The translations under genes were made by a program, and so were the position numbers. This document shows, in pieces, positions 49,423-58,649 of a stretch of 64,000 bases of DNA. The first letter of the stretch is position 1; every line of letters begins with the position of its first letter. The DNA is from Trabulsiella odontotermitis (GTDB lineage: Bacteria > Pseudomonadota > Gammaproteobacteria > Enterobacterales > Enterobacteriaceae), in the NCBI RefSeq assembly GCF_001297775.1, contig NZ_LIFX01000010.1, positions 124,001-188,000 on the forward strand, written 5' to 3'. The notes under the pieces were generated by a model. The model saw only the letters and a program-made list of their open reading frames with translations, did no database searches and was not told where the DNA came from.

Positions 49423-51120
49423 TCAGGGTAACAACGGGGCCGGTATCGCGACAGGCGAACGCTGATTCGGCACATAAAACGCAATCTCGGTTCCCGGCTC
49501 AAGGCGACGAATGTGCAGCCCTTCGCCATACAGCAGCTTCACGCGATGATGCACATTCAGCAGACCGATTTTATTGCCCGGCATTTCGTTGGCTTCCACC
49601 CGTTCCACCACGCCCGGGTCAATGCCGTTGCCGGTGTCGCGAACGCTGATACGTACCCGATGCCCACACTCTGTCACGCTAATCGTCACCACGCCTTTGC
49701 CTTTGCAGGGCTGAATGCCATGAACGATGGCGTTTTCCACCAGCGGCTGGATCAGCAGGCTCGGGATTACGCAACTGACTTCATCATCGATGTCATAAAT
49801 CACCGTCAGTTTGTCACCAAAACGCGCCTGTTCTATCGCGATATAATCTTTTATCTGATAAAGCTCTTTCTTAATATCGATCTGTTCATCGTCTTTTAAT
49901 TCAATGTTATAGCGCAAATAACGCGATAAATTGAAAATCAACTGCCGGGCGGTATCCGGGTTCAGGCGAATCGACGACGAGATGGCGTTGAGCGCGTTAA
50001 ACAGAAAATGGGGATTTATCTTGCTTTGCAGGGCGCGCAGCTCTGCCTTATTTGCCATTTCGCGTAACTGTTCGGCGCGGGAGACCTCCAGTTGCGTGGA
50101 GATAATCTGCGACAGGCCGATCGCCATTTCCTGCAATGACGAGGTGATCTGATGCGCGTGACAGTAATAGATTTTCAGTGTGCCGGTAACGATGCCTTTC
50201 TCCCATAGCGGGATCACCAGCATGGAATGTATTTCCGGAGTGCGATGCGCTTCATCATTGTTTTTAATGATGATTTTCCCGCTGCCGATTGCCTGGCGGG
50301 TCGTCGGGCTGACGATATCATCGCTGTCGCGGTAGTTGTTTTCCCCGACGCCGACATAGGCCAGCACATGTTCAGTGTTAGTAATGGCGACGGCATCGGC
50401 GTTGATATCGCGACGAATAATATCGCAAACCTGACGCAGCGATTCGCTGTTCACATGGCGAAACAACGGCAGCGTTTTGTTGGCGATATCCAGCGCCAGC
50501 TTGGCCTGACGCGCGGCGCTGGCCTCTTTTTCCCCTTCCACGCTCTGCACCAGCAGAACGATAAACCCGATGCAGACGCTGCCGAGGATCATCGGAAACC
50601 CAATTTTTGAGACGATATCAATGCCCAGCGCGGTAGTGGGCGCCCACACCACCACCAGGATCATGGTTAACGATTCACACAGCATGCCGCCCAGGATCCC
50701 CGCCTTCCAGCGTTGCGCTTTCGCGACGCGGCGGTGGATCCAGCCCGACAGCACGCCCGCAATAATACTGGTGATAAAGCAGGGCACCGCCGTCACGCCG
50801 CCGATGTCGATAAGATAACGGTGCGTGCCGGCAATCAGGCCGGTGATCACCCCCACCCACGGGCCGAACAGGATGCCACCAGACATCACCGCAATAATAC
50901 GCACATTGACCAGCGAGCCTTCCACCGGCACGCCGGACCAGGTACTGAACAGGGCGAACAGCGAGAAAAGGGCGGTAACGGCCAGTAGCTCTTTCGGCGT
51001 GTGAGCGGATTTGTGCAGCAGTTCGCGGAACAGGCGGAGGCGGATCAGAAAGAACAGACAAATCAGCATCAATGCTGCCCGATCAAAGACCGCGAGCAGC
51101 ATGGTGAATATCTCGTGCAT
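49423..51120 (-). CDS. ypdA: YpdA (PyrS), LytS-type histidine kinase
   Basis: 565 residues from ATG 51120, the E. coli length; the frame extends 24 codons further. N-terminal 5TM-LYT membrane region (to about 190), a GAF-like domain (about 215-345), then His_kinase with the phospho-His region [15 protein letters not shown] and HATPase motifs ([15 protein letters not shown]). Inner-membrane sensor of pyruvate; partner of YpdB. Confidence 0.93.
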   Translation of the reverse strand: MHEIFTMLLAVFDRAALMLICLFFLIRLRLFRELLHKSAHTPKELLAVTALFSLFALFSTWSGVPVEGSLVNVRIIAVMSGGILFGPWVGVITGLIAGTHRYLIDIGGVTAVPCFITSIIAGVLSGWIHRRVAKAQRWKAGILGGMLCESLTMILVVVWAPTTALGIDIVSKIGFPMILGSVCIGFIVLLVQSVEGEKEASAARQAKLALDIANKTLPLFRHVNSESLRQVCDIIRRDINADAVAITNTEHVLAYVGVGENNYRDSDDIVSPTTRQAIGSGKIIIKNNDEAHRTPEIHSMLVIPLWEKGIVTGTLKIYYCHAHQITSSLQEMAIGLSQIISTQLEVSRAEQLREMANKAELRALQSKINPHFLFNALNAISSSIRLNPDTARQLIFNLSRYLRYNIELKDDEQIDIKKELYQIKDYIAIEQARFGDKLTVIYDIDDEVSCVIPSLLIQPLVENAIVHGIQPCKGKGVVTISVTECGHRVRISVRDTGNGIDPGVVERVEANEMPGNKIGLLNVHHRVKLLYGEGLHIRRLEPGTEIAFYVPNQRSPVAIPAPLLP

Positions 51121-51511
51121 GGAGGTGCCATTGATAACGCAGGGAAGGGGTATGATAGAAAACCTGGTGCGGAATGACCAGCTATCCCGCACCGGACGTA
51201 TAAACCGGAAAAACCATAAATTTAAAAGGGGATTGTTGGTGATTTTCCGTTATGCAGGGAAAACGTGGCAATCGCGAAAAATCAAAGTAAAAATTCTGAT
51301 GTTCTTGTGTTAATTAAAAATATCATTTTGCCGATTTGCGGAACATCATCACGCTTTCACTGGCTGAATAAGTTCCTCTTTTGCAGCACAGCAATTATTT
51401 TTTGTTCACCCTCTCGACAGCAGGAAATTTTTCAGCGTATTTTCTAAAGACGCCACACACGTGGCAGCGTCGCTCGGACGGTCCGGGCGCTAACGTTACT
51501 CCGAGGAATCT
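51121..51511. other. ypdA/alaC intergenic region, no gene
   Basis: 391 bases. No credible gene. The left part is AT-rich; near alaC there is an imperfect inverted repeat (GACGCCAC...GTGGCAGCGTC, about 51449-51470). Promoters of the two divergent genes must lie here. Confidence 0.5.
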
Positions 51512-52750
51512 ATGGCTGACTTCAGTCCTGAACGTCGTTTTACGCGTATCGATCGTCTTCCCCCGTATGTGTTTAATATTACTTCCGAGCTGAAAATGGC
51601 TGCGCGTCGGCGCGGCGAAGATATTATCGATTTCAGCATGGGCAACCCTGATGGCCCGACACCGCCGCATATCGTTGAGAAACTCTGCACCGTGGCGCAG
51701 CGCCCGGACACGCACGGCTACTCAACGTCCAGAGGCATTCCCCGTCTGCGTCGGGCGATTTCCCGCTGGTATCAGGATCGCTATCACGTTGATATTGATC
51801 CCGAGACTGAAGCGATTGTTACCATCGGCTCGAAAGAGGGGCTGGCGCATCTGATGCTGGCGACGCTCGATCACGGCGATACGGTGCTGGTGCCGAATCC
51901 CAGTTATCCGATCCACATTTACGGTGCGGTAATTGCGGGTGCGCAGGTGCGCTCGGTGCCGCTGGTGGAAGGCGTCGACTTTTTTAACGAGCTGGAGCGG
52001 GCGATCCGCGAAAGCTACCCGAAACCGAAGATGATGATCCTCGGCTTCCCGTCAAACCCGACGGCGCAGTGCGTTGAGCTCGACTTCTTTGAGAAAGTCG
52101 TCGCGCTGGCGAAACGCTATGACGTGCTGGTGGTTCATGATCTGGCCTACGCTGACATCGTTTACGATGGCTGGAAAGCGCCGTCGATCATGCAGGTGCC
52201 GGGTGCGCGTGATGTCGCTGTGGAGTTCTTCACGCTGTCGAAAAGCTACAATATGGCGGGCTGGCGCATCGGTTTCATGGTCGGCAACCCGGTGCTGGTT
52301 AATGCGCTGGCGCGCATCAAGAGCTACCACGATTACGGCACCTTTACGCCGCTGCAGGTGGCGGCCATTGCCGCGCTGGAAGGTGATCAACAGTGCGTTC
52401 GCGACATTGCCGCGCAGTATAAGCGTCGCCGCGATGTGCTGTTGAAAGGGCTGCATGAGGCGGGCTGGATGGTCGACATGCCGAAAGCGTCGATGTACGT
52501 ATGGGCAAAAATCCCGGAACCGTACGCAGGAATGGGGTCGCTGGAATTTGCCAAAAAACTGCTCAAAGACGCCAAAGTCTGCGTTTCACCCGGCATCGGG
52601 TTTGGTGACTACGGCGATACGCACGTCCGCTTCGCGCTCATTGAAAACCGCGATCGTATTCGCCAGGCGGTGAGAGGCATTAAGGCGATGTTCCGCGCCG
52701 ATGGCCTGTTGCCGGTAACGGCAAAAACGTCAGCTGAAGAGGCGTCGTAA
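51512..52750 (+). CDS. alaC: AlaC, glutamate-pyruvate aminotransferase
   Basis: 412 residues, as in E. coli. Class I PLP aminotransferase making alanine from pyruvate and glutamate. The PLP-lysine segment [13 protein letters not shown] is near 240. GAGGAA precedes the ATG. Followed by a terminator and by ypdK on the other strand. Confidence 0.95.
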   Translation: MADFSPERRFTRIDRLPPYVFNITSELKMAARRRGEDIIDFSMGNPDGPTPPHIVEKLCTVAQRPDTHGYSTSRGIPRLRRAISRWYQDRYHVDIDPETEAIVTIGSKEGLAHLMLATLDHGDTVLVPNPSYPIHIYGAVIAGAQVRSVPLVEGVDFFNELERAIRESYPKPKMMILGFPSNPTAQCVELDFFEKVVALAKRYDVLVVHDLAYADIVYDGWKAPSIMQVPGARDVAVEFFTLSKSYNMAGWRIGFMVGNPVLVNALARIKSYHDYGTFTPLQVAAIAALEGDQQCVRDIAAQYKRRRDVLLKGLHEAGWMVDMPKASMYVWAKIPEPYAGMGSLEFAKKLLKDAKVCVSPGIGFGDYGDTHVRFALIENRDRIRQAVRGIKAMFRADGLLPVTAKTSAEEAS

Positions 52751-52756
52751 AAACGC

Positions 52757-52787
52757 AAACAGGAGCCAGATGGCTCCTGTTTTTTTT
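52757..52787. terminator. Bidirectional terminator between alaC and ypdK
   Basis: ACAGGAGCCA, loop GA, TGGCTCCTGT, then TTTTTTT; AAAC on the other side. A perfect stem after the alaC stop and before the convergent ypdK stop. Confidence 0.85.
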
Positions 52788-52802
52788 GCATTATGCTCAG
52801 TT

Positions 52803-52874
52803 TTAGATCATCAGGGCAAAGGTACCGGCCCAAACGATGACCATAAAAGAAATGCCCATAAAGAAATATTTCAC
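52803..52874 (-). CDS. ypdK: YpdK, 23-residue membrane protein
   Basis: From GTG at 52874 to TAA at 52803, 23 codons: MKYFFMGISFMVIVWAGTFALMI, given here as a start MKYFFMGISF and end AGTFALMI. It is one hydrophobic helix. The protein equals the known E. coli small membrane protein YpdK as far as I recall it. GGAG is about ten bases upstream. Function unknown. Confidence 0.85.
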   Translation of the reverse strand: MKYFFMGISFMVIVWAGTFALMI

Positions 52875-53204
52875 GTCTCACCACTCCGCGTCGTACTGAT
52901 ACGCTCAAATGACTGATTATAGAGAGCTGACACCGGCCCGAAACAGAATTAGGAATACTCTGTTTTCGCTGCGGCACCACCTCAGAATTCTGTGCGATCT
53001 CGCTCCAGACGGCGCTAATGTACGCCTAAAAATCAGGGGTAGCAAGAGGGATTTTTTTATTTATTTTTAGCAACTTACAACTGTCGTGATTCGGCGACAG
53101 ATTAATTTCGTACGGTAATATATTGCATTCGAGCGACGCTTCGAACCGGCCAAAAAAACGACCGAATTACCTGTTGATTTTGTGGGTATTTCGGCCTGCC
53201 TCTG
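52875..53204. other. ypdK/cynX intergenic region, no gene
   Basis: 330 bases without a credible gene. The left part must hold the ypdK promoter. A CTGTCG...CGACAG hairpin (about 53082-53099) may end cynX transcription, but it has no clear T-run in that direction. Confidence 0.5.
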
Positions 53205-54386
53205 TCAGATTTTCTCAATCCACTCTTGCGGGTAACGTGCGGGAATGAAACGCAGCGTTAACAACATCAGCCCGGCCACGCAGACGGCGTGAAACGTCCA
53301 GTCCATAAGGTAATTGCCGCTGATGCTGCGCAGCACGCCGGAGAGATACGGTGAAATCCCGGCAATGATAAAACCGATGCCCTGCATAAAGGCGACCAGC
53401 CGTCCGGCAATCACCGGGTGAGGGGAGTGGTCGAGCGCCAGTACCAGGCAGAGTGGAAACGCGCCGCCGAGACCGACGCCGCAGGTCACCGCCCAAAAAA
53501 TGGACATCTGCAGTGGGGCCGCGATAAACCCGCAGAAGCCGATCATTTGCAGACTCAGGGCCAACAGCAGCAGCTTACGGCGATCCTGATGGCGCGCGAG
53601 CATCGGCAGGATCAGCGCCCCTGCGGTTTGCCCGACGGTCATCAACGCCAGCAGCGTTCCGCTGAATTGGGCGCTGACGCCAAGCTGAATGTAATACGGC
53701 GGCAGCCAGGCGATCAGGCTCGCATAGCCGCCGTTGATCACGCCGAAATAGAGCCCCAGCGTCCACGCGCGGGGATGGAGGGTGATGCGGACGCGGGTGG
53801 AAGAGATCTTTTGTTCACCCTGCGCCAGCGATTTGCTTTGCGGCCACCAGCCAATCAACGCAATCATCGCAGGTAACGCCCACCAGGCCAACGATCGATG
53901 CCAGACCTCGCTGTGCGCGGCGATCCACGGCGTCAGCGCGGCACCGAGGCCGCCACCGCCCATCAGTGCGGCGGACCACAGCCCCATCACCTGCGGCATA
54001 CGGCGCTGAAAAAGACGTTTGATGACCGTCGGCATAACGACCTGAATGATGCCAATGCCGATCCCGCCGAGCAGCGCACTGCTCAGCAGCAGTACGCTTT
54101 GCGGCGCCAGTTCGCGCATTGCTGCGCCCGCGGCCACCATCAGTAAACTCAACGCCACGCTGTTACGTTCGCTGAAATGCGTGTTGATCCAGCTTCCCGC
54201 CAGCGCCAGCCCGCCCATCGCCACCACCGGCAACGCGGTGAGCAGGGCGGCAACGGTAAAACTCATGCCGCTGGCGGCACGCAACTGCGGCAGCAGCGGC
54301 CCGACGGAGGTCAACAGTGGTCGCATATTGAGACCAATCAGCACCAGAACCAGCAGCATCAGGCCGAAACGTTGTGTTTTATTCAT
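53205..54386 (-). CDS. cynX: CynX, cyanate/MFS transporter
   Basis: 393 residues from ATG 54386, which overlaps the stop of the upstream gene (ATGA); E. coli has 384. Major facilitator with about 12 hydrophobic segments. In E. coli it is the third gene of cynTSX and is assumed to carry cyanate, though its role is not proven. Here a deaminase gene lies between it and cynS. Confidence 0.92.
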   Translation of the reverse strand: MNKTQRFGLMLLVLVLIGLNMRPLLTSVGPLLPQLRAASGMSFTVAALLTALPVVAMGGLALAGSWINTHFSERNSVALSLLMVAAGAAMRELAPQSVLLLSSALLGGIGIGIIQVVMPTVIKRLFQRRMPQVMGLWSAALMGGGGLGAALTPWIAAHSEVWHRSLAWWALPAMIALIGWWPQSKSLAQGEQKISSTRVRITLHPRAWTLGLYFGVINGGYASLIAWLPPYYIQLGVSAQFSGTLLALMTVGQTAGALILPMLARHQDRRKLLLLALSLQMIGFCGFIAAPLQMSIFWAVTCGVGLGGAFPLCLVLALDHSPHPVIAGRLVAFMQGIGFIIAGISPYLSGVLRSISGNYLMDWTFHAVCVAGLMLLTLRFIPARYPQEWIEKI

Positions 54387-54841
54387 GACTGTTTTTGTGC
54401 CCACCGCGCGTACAGCGCAATACCGTTTGCCTGAGGAAGGTGATGAACTGGCAGCGATTGCTGCTCAGTGGGGCGCTGTAACTGTTGATAAATGGCGGCA
54501 GTGGAGAGTCTGAAACGTTCACCATCGTTGTTGCTGTTGGCAAAGTACACTTCCCGCACGCCCGTGAGATACATCGCGCTCAGGCACATCGGGCAGGGTT
54601 GTCCGCTGGCATACACGGTACATTCACGCAGTGCCGCGCTGCCTGATCGGGCGGATACCGCCCGTATTCCGTTCAGCTCCGCATGGCCGGTGGGATCGTC
54701 GTTAAGATGCAGTGTATTCACGGCTTCCGCCACCACTTCACCATTGCGCACAATCACCGCGCCAAACGGGCGTCCACCCTGCTCAACATTGTGTTCTGCC
54801 AGCGTCAGCGCCTGTTGCAGATAGTCATCATGAGAAGGCAT
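54383..54841 (-). CDS. Nucleoside deaminase-like zinc enzyme in the cyn operon
   Basis: 152 residues. CMP/dCMP-type deaminase fold: zinc ligands His53 (TGHAE, with catalytic Glu55) and Cys83/Cys86 (GQPCPMCLSA). It resembles guanine deaminases and TadA-like proteins, but the substrate is not clear. It lies 12 bases after cynS and overlaps cynX by four bases, so it is an operon member. E. coli lacks it here. A role in making or handling cyanate is only a guess. Confidence 0.82.
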   Translation of the reverse strand: MPSHDDYLQQALTLAEHNVEQGGRPFGAVIVRNGEVVAEAVNTLHLNDDPTGHAELNGIRAVSARSGSAALRECTVYASGQPCPMCLSAMYLTGVREVYFANSNNDGERFRLSTAAIYQQLQRPTEQQSLPVHHLPQANGIALYARWAQKQS

Positions 54842-54853
54842 CGTTTACTCCTG

Positions 54854-55324
54854 TCAGAAGGGTTTGGTTGGCAGATATTTGCCATCAAGCGTAATCACCG
54901 CACGCTCGCCGCCGTCCGGGTCGGCCACTTTTTTCACATCCAGTTTGAAATTGATGGCGCTGATAATACCGTCGCCAAATTTCTCATGAACCAGCGCTTT
55001 CAGCGTCGTGCCGTAAACCTGCAGCATTTCGTAGAAGCGGTACATCGTGGGGTCGGTGGGCACGCGATCATCAATGCTGCCGCGCAGCGGGATGGTCTGT
55101 AACAGCAGGACGGCATCGCTGTCCAGCTCAAGCTTCTCACCCACCAGGCGTGCAGCGTCTGCCGGCAAAGCATGCTGGCCCAGCAGTGCGGCGGTAACAA
55201 AGGCTTCGGCTAAACCGGTGCCGTCAGCGAGTTGAGCAAACGTCAGATCTTTTTTCGCTTTAATGAGCAGGATCTGGTCAGCCAGTGCCAGACGAATGTC
55301 GCGATTAATTTGTGACTGAATCAT
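54854..55324 (-). CDS. cynS: CynS, cyanase
   Basis: 156 residues, as in E. coli. Converts cyanate and bicarbonate to CO2 and carbamate, which gives ammonia. Catalytic Arg96, Glu99 and Ser122 are all present (RFYE and ISAINFK regions). Forms a cytoplasmic decamer in E. coli. Confidence 0.97.
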   Translation of the reverse strand: MIQSQINRDIRLALADQILLIKAKKDLTFAQLADGTGLAEAFVTAALLGQHALPADAARLVGEKLELDSDAVLLLQTIPLRGSIDDRVPTDPTMYRFYEMLQVYGTTLKALVHEKFGDGIISAINFKLDVKKVADPDGGERAVITLDGKYLPTKPF

Positions 55325-55357
55325 GGAAAACCTCTGATGATGTATGGAATAAAAGGG

Positions 55358-56017
55358 TTATGCCGCAGACGCCGGGCGATAAGGCATGGCGCGTGTCGCC
55401 GGGTTTTCTGCCAGCGACACGAACTGGCGGGTTACGCCGTCATAGGCCGCAATTTCGCCGCTCTCAATGTCATACACCCAACCATGCAGGGCGATGCGTC
55501 CTTCTTCGAGCGCCAGACGTACCGACGGATGGGTCTGAATATTGGCCAGTTGGGCAATGACGTTTTCGCGCACCATTGAGGCGGTTTTGTCATGCAGGCT
55601 CTGATGTTCCCGCGCTTCGTTAACCACCCGGGCGGAGTCGGCGTAGCGCAGCCAGTGACCGACAGCGGGCATGTTGTCGAGGCAGTGGCAACCGGCAATC
55701 GCGGTCATGGCGCCGCAGTCGGAATGGCCACAAATCACAATGTCTGAGACCCGCAGCGCGGCAACGGCGTACTCCACCGAGGCAGTGACACCGCCGGGTT
55801 CCGGGCCGTACGAGGGGACGATATTCCCGGCATTGCGGATCACAAACAGATCGCCAGGTTCGCGCTGCGTCACCAGTTCGGGTACCAGGCGGCTGTCCGA
55901 GCAGGAGATAAATAACGCGCGTGGGTTTTGCTGTGTGGCAAGGCGTTTGAATAAATCAGCACGTTCAGGAAATGCGTCACGCTGAAATTTCAGAAAGCCG
56001 TCAATAATCTCTTTCAC
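55358..56017 (-). CDS. cynT: CynT, beta-carbonic anhydrase
   Basis: 219 residues, as in E. coli. Zinc enzyme that restores bicarbonate consumed by cyanase. Zinc-ligand motifs FISCSDSRL and CGHSDCGAM are present. First gene of the cyn operon; cynR diverges 110 bases away. Confidence 0.96.
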   Translation of the reverse strand: MKEIIDGFLKFQRDAFPERADLFKRLATQQNPRALFISCSDSRLVPELVTQREPGDLFVIRNAGNIVPSYGPEPGGVTASVEYAVAALRVSDIVICGHSDCGAMTAIAGCHCLDNMPAVGHWLRYADSARVVNEAREHQSLHDKTASMVRENVIAQLANIQTHPSVRLALEEGRIALHGWVYDIESGEIAAYDGVTRQFVSLAENPATRAMPYRPASAA

Positions 56018-56127
56018 GATAAGTCCTCTGTCTCGCTGTGCGATGACCAGAAGGCTACGCGGATCGTTTCATAAGGTAAAAGACTCATTTATGATAGAGT
56101 CCATTGTAAAAACTTATAGGTAAGGCC

Positions 56128-57027
56128 ATGCTGTTCCGACATATCCACTACTTTCTCGCTGTCGCCGAACATCAGGGTTTTACCCGCGCGGCGGCGGCAT
56201 TGCATGTCTCGCAACCGGCGCTGTCACAGCAGATCAAACAACTGGAGTCGTTGCTGGGCGTCCTGTTGTTCGATCGCTCCGGGCGCAACACCCGGCTGAC
56301 CGATGCGGGTGAGGTGTATTTGCGCTATGCGCGAAACGCGCTGCAGGCGCTGGAGGAGGGGAAACGCGCGATCCACGATGTCGAAGATTTAAGCCGGGGT
56401 TCGTTGCGGGTCGCCGTCACGCCGACCTTCACGGCGTATTTCATCGGGCCGTTGATTGCCGCGTTTTATGCGCGTTATCCCCATGTGACGTTACAACTGC
56501 AGGAGATGTCCCAGGACAACATTGAATCGCTGCTGGTCAATGATGAACTGGATGTCGGGATCGCGTTTGATGACGTGCACTCGCCGGATATCGACGCCCG
56601 GACGCTGCTCACCGAAACACTTGCCCTGGTGGTGGCGCGTCACCATCCGCTGGCGCAGCAAAAGTCTGTCGGGCTGAGTGTGCTCAATGACGAAAAGCTG
56701 ATCCTGCTGAGCGCGGAATTTGCCACGCGCGAACAGATTGACCGTTACTGTCGTCAGATGGGGTTGCGTCCGCAAGTGGTGATGGAAGCCAATTCGATCA
56801 ACGCGGTGTTAACGCTGATTCGCCGCACGCCGCTGTCGACGTTATTACCGGCTGCAATTGCGCAACAGAATGATGACCTGACGGCGGTTTCGCTGACGCC
56901 GCCACTGCTGGAAAGAACCGCAGTGCTGATGCAACGTAAGGGAGCCTGGCAGACGGCTGCCGCACGCGCGTTTGTGGCGATGGCGCTGGAGGAAGCGGAC
57001 AGAATCGCGTTTCCTCCAGCGCGCTGA
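56128..57027 (+). CDS. cynR: CynR, LysR-type activator of the cyn operon
   Basis: 299 residues, as in E. coli. N-terminal winged helix ([40 protein letters not shown]) and a LysR ligand-binding domain. In E. coli it activates cynTSX in response to cyanate and represses itself. The divergent layout with cynT is typical. The next gene is convergent. Confidence 0.95.
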   Translation: MLFRHIHYFLAVAEHQGFTRAAAALHVSQPALSQQIKQLESLLGVLLFDRSGRNTRLTDAGEVYLRYARNALQALEEGKRAIHDVEDLSRGSLRVAVTPTFTAYFIGPLIAAFYARYPHVTLQLQEMSQDNIESLLVNDELDVGIAFDDVHSPDIDARTLLTETLALVVARHHPLAQQKSVGLSVLNDEKLILLSAEFATREQIDRYCRQMGLRPQVVMEANSINAVLTLIRRTPLSTLLPAAIAQQNDDLTAVSLTPPLLERTAVLMQRKGAWQTAAARAFVAMALEEADRIAFPPAR

Positions 57028-57037
57028 TAAGGCGTGA

Positions 57038-57577
57038 TTAATACTTCAGCGTGGAAAGGGCGTCTTTACCGGCCTGAGTGTATTTATCTTTGATGTCTTC
57101 CGTCGCGTTAAAGGTCGAGATCATCATTTTCCCGTCCATGGAAGAAATCTGCATCACGTTGTAGATCTTCGCGTCAACACCCGGCGTCGTCATTTCCAGA
57201 CGGGACATTTTTTTACCGTCAATGGTTATGTCAGTGACTACTGGTGAGAACGTGCTCATCTGGGCTTTCAGCGCGGTCATCACCTGTGGGATCTGTGCTT
57301 CCGTCACGCGGTTTTCGGTCACCGCGAATGCGAGCGTCACTTTGCCGCCTTCGCTTTCCACGTACCAGGCTTCCTGCGGACGCTGACCCGGGTTGGTGTA
57401 TTTCTTGTCCATCAGATCTTTAGGCATCTTCACGAAGCCTTCCGGCAGCACTATAGAGGCTTTGCCGTCGAGGATTTTGGTGGCGTTATCGCTGTCTGCG
57501 GTGTCGGCGCTATCACACGCGGAGAGAAACAGCGCAGAGCTGACCAGCAGTGCGCTAAACATGGCATTAATTTTCAT
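57038..57577 (-). CDS. DcrB-like lipoprotein
   Basis: 179 residues. Signal peptide ending in the lipobox FLSAC, so Cys21 should be lipidated; the next residue is Asp, which in E. coli keeps lipoproteins in the inner membrane. The body resembles DcrB (DUF1795), a lipoprotein linked to phage C1/C6 entry in E. coli. The function is unknown here. The stop lies ten bases from cynR. Confidence 0.75.
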   Translation of the reverse strand: MKINAMFSALLVSSALFLSACDSADTADSDNATKILDGKASIVLPEGFVKMPKDLMDKKYTNPGQRPQEAWYVESEGGKVTLAFAVTENRVTEAQIPQVMTALKAQMSTFSPVVTDITIDGKKMSRLEMTTPGVDAKIYNVMQISSMDGKMMISTFNATEDIKDKYTQAGKDALSTLKY

Positions 57578-57904
57578 GGGTTAACTTCCTGTAATGTGAG
57601 TAAGTCCATTGTCAGAACCACGAACCGTGGCTGCAAAAGGATGTTCACTTTATCAGCCATATTGCAAGAATTTATCTTAAATTTTTGCACCAGTCCGCCT
57701 TCCGACCTGCGGGTAAATCCGCCCGCCTCGCGCGATTTCACCTGCCGCCTGTAACAAATCGTAACTCTTTTTGATCCCGCCACGGCTTTTACCTCCATCG
57801 GGGTATGCTCCTGTCCCCCTTACTCACATAACGTACGCAATAGAGGAGTACGTAATAAATATAAGGGTTTTTGATAGTTCCCTGAGCCTTGCAAGGAAGT
57901 CGTC
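57578..57904. other. nap promoter region, no gene
   Basis: 327 bases. A NarP-type box and an FNR half site sit upstream of napF. No credible gene. The left part should hold the promoter of the DcrB-like gene. Confidence 0.6.
57790..57805. promoter_or_regulatory. NarP/NarL 7-2-7 box upstream of napF
   Basis: TACCTCC-AT-CGGGGTA: two heptamers in 7-2-7 inverted order, matching TACYYMT/AKRRGTA in 12 of 14 positions. In E. coli NarP activates napF from a site centred at -44.5, with an FNR site 20 bases upstream. Here a TTGAT half site at 57771-57775 lies 20 bases (centre to centre) upstream, as expected. Binding is inferred. Confidence 0.7.
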
Positions 57905-58411
57905 ATGGTTGATGTCACGCGTCGCGGCATGCTAACCGGATCCTGGCGTAATGCCGTCCCGGCCATCCGTCCACCCTGGAGTGGCGGAGAAGCGAATTTT
58001 CTCTCGCGTTGTACGCGCTGTGACCGCTGTGTGGAGCACTGCGAAACCGGCGTGCTGCACCGTGGTTCCGGGGGATACCCCACCATCGATTTTCCGCGCG
58101 GCGAATGCACGTTTTGTTATGCCTGCGCGAAGGCCTGTCCCGAATCTCTTTTTTTACCGCGCCACACCAGGGCCTGGGAACTCACGATCACCATCGGAGA
58201 ACGCTGCCTGGCGCAACAGTCCATCGACTGCCGCCACTGTCAGGATAGCTGTGAAGCATCGGCGATTGCCTTTCGTCCCGGAAGGAGAGGCATCTGGCAA
58301 CCGGAATTAAATCAGGAAATGTGCAGTGGTTGTGGCGCCTGCGTCACCCGTTGCCCGGTCAATGCAATAACGGCGGAGTATAGCCATGGAAACGCTCTGG
58401 CAGGTTTGTAG
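57905..58411 (+). CDS. napF: NapF, ferredoxin-like nap maturation protein
   Basis: 168 residues (E. coli 164). Cytoplasmic iron-sulfur protein thought to help insert clusters into NapA. Three CxxCxxC-type groups: CTRCDRCVEHC, CTFCYACAKAC and CSGCGACVTRC, plus CRHCQDSC. First gene of the nap operon. It overlaps napD by 26 bases. Confidence 0.94.
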   Translation: MVDVTRRGMLTGSWRNAVPAIRPPWSGGEANFLSRCTRCDRCVEHCETGVLHRGSGGYPTIDFPRGECTFCYACAKACPESLFLPRHTRAWELTITIGERCLAQQSIDCRHCQDSCEASAIAFRPGRRGIWQPELNQEMCSGCGACVTRCPVNAITAEYSHGNALAGL

Positions 58412-58649
58412 CCTCGTGGTTCAGGCAAAGAATCAGCAGGTCCCTGAGATCAGCAACACGCTGAACGGGCTACCTGGTTGTGAAGTCGCAGTTTTTGATG
58501 TCGCAAGCGGCAATCTGGTGGTGGTCGTTGAAGCGACGGAGAGCCAGATGCTGTTAGACACTATCGAGTCGGTACGCAACACAGAAGGCGTGCTGGCGGT
58601 TTCGCTGGTATATCACCAGCAGGATGAGCAAGGTGAGGAAGCACCATGA
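58386..58649 (+). CDS. napD: NapD, NapA Tat-signal chaperone
   Basis: 87 residues, as in E. coli. Binds the twin-arginine signal of NapA before export. Start [14 protein letters not shown]; end is rich in Glu and Gln. Overlaps napF and, by ATGA, napA. Confidence 0.94.
   Translation: METLWQVCSLVVQAKNQQVPEISNTLNGLPGCEVAVFDVASGNLVVVVEATESQMLLDTIESVRNTEGVLAVSLVYHQQDEQGEEAP

Noticed and set aside
57771-57784. Full FNR site upstream of napF
   Set aside because: Only the TTGAT half matches; the other half does not resemble ATCAA, so it is noted only as a half site.
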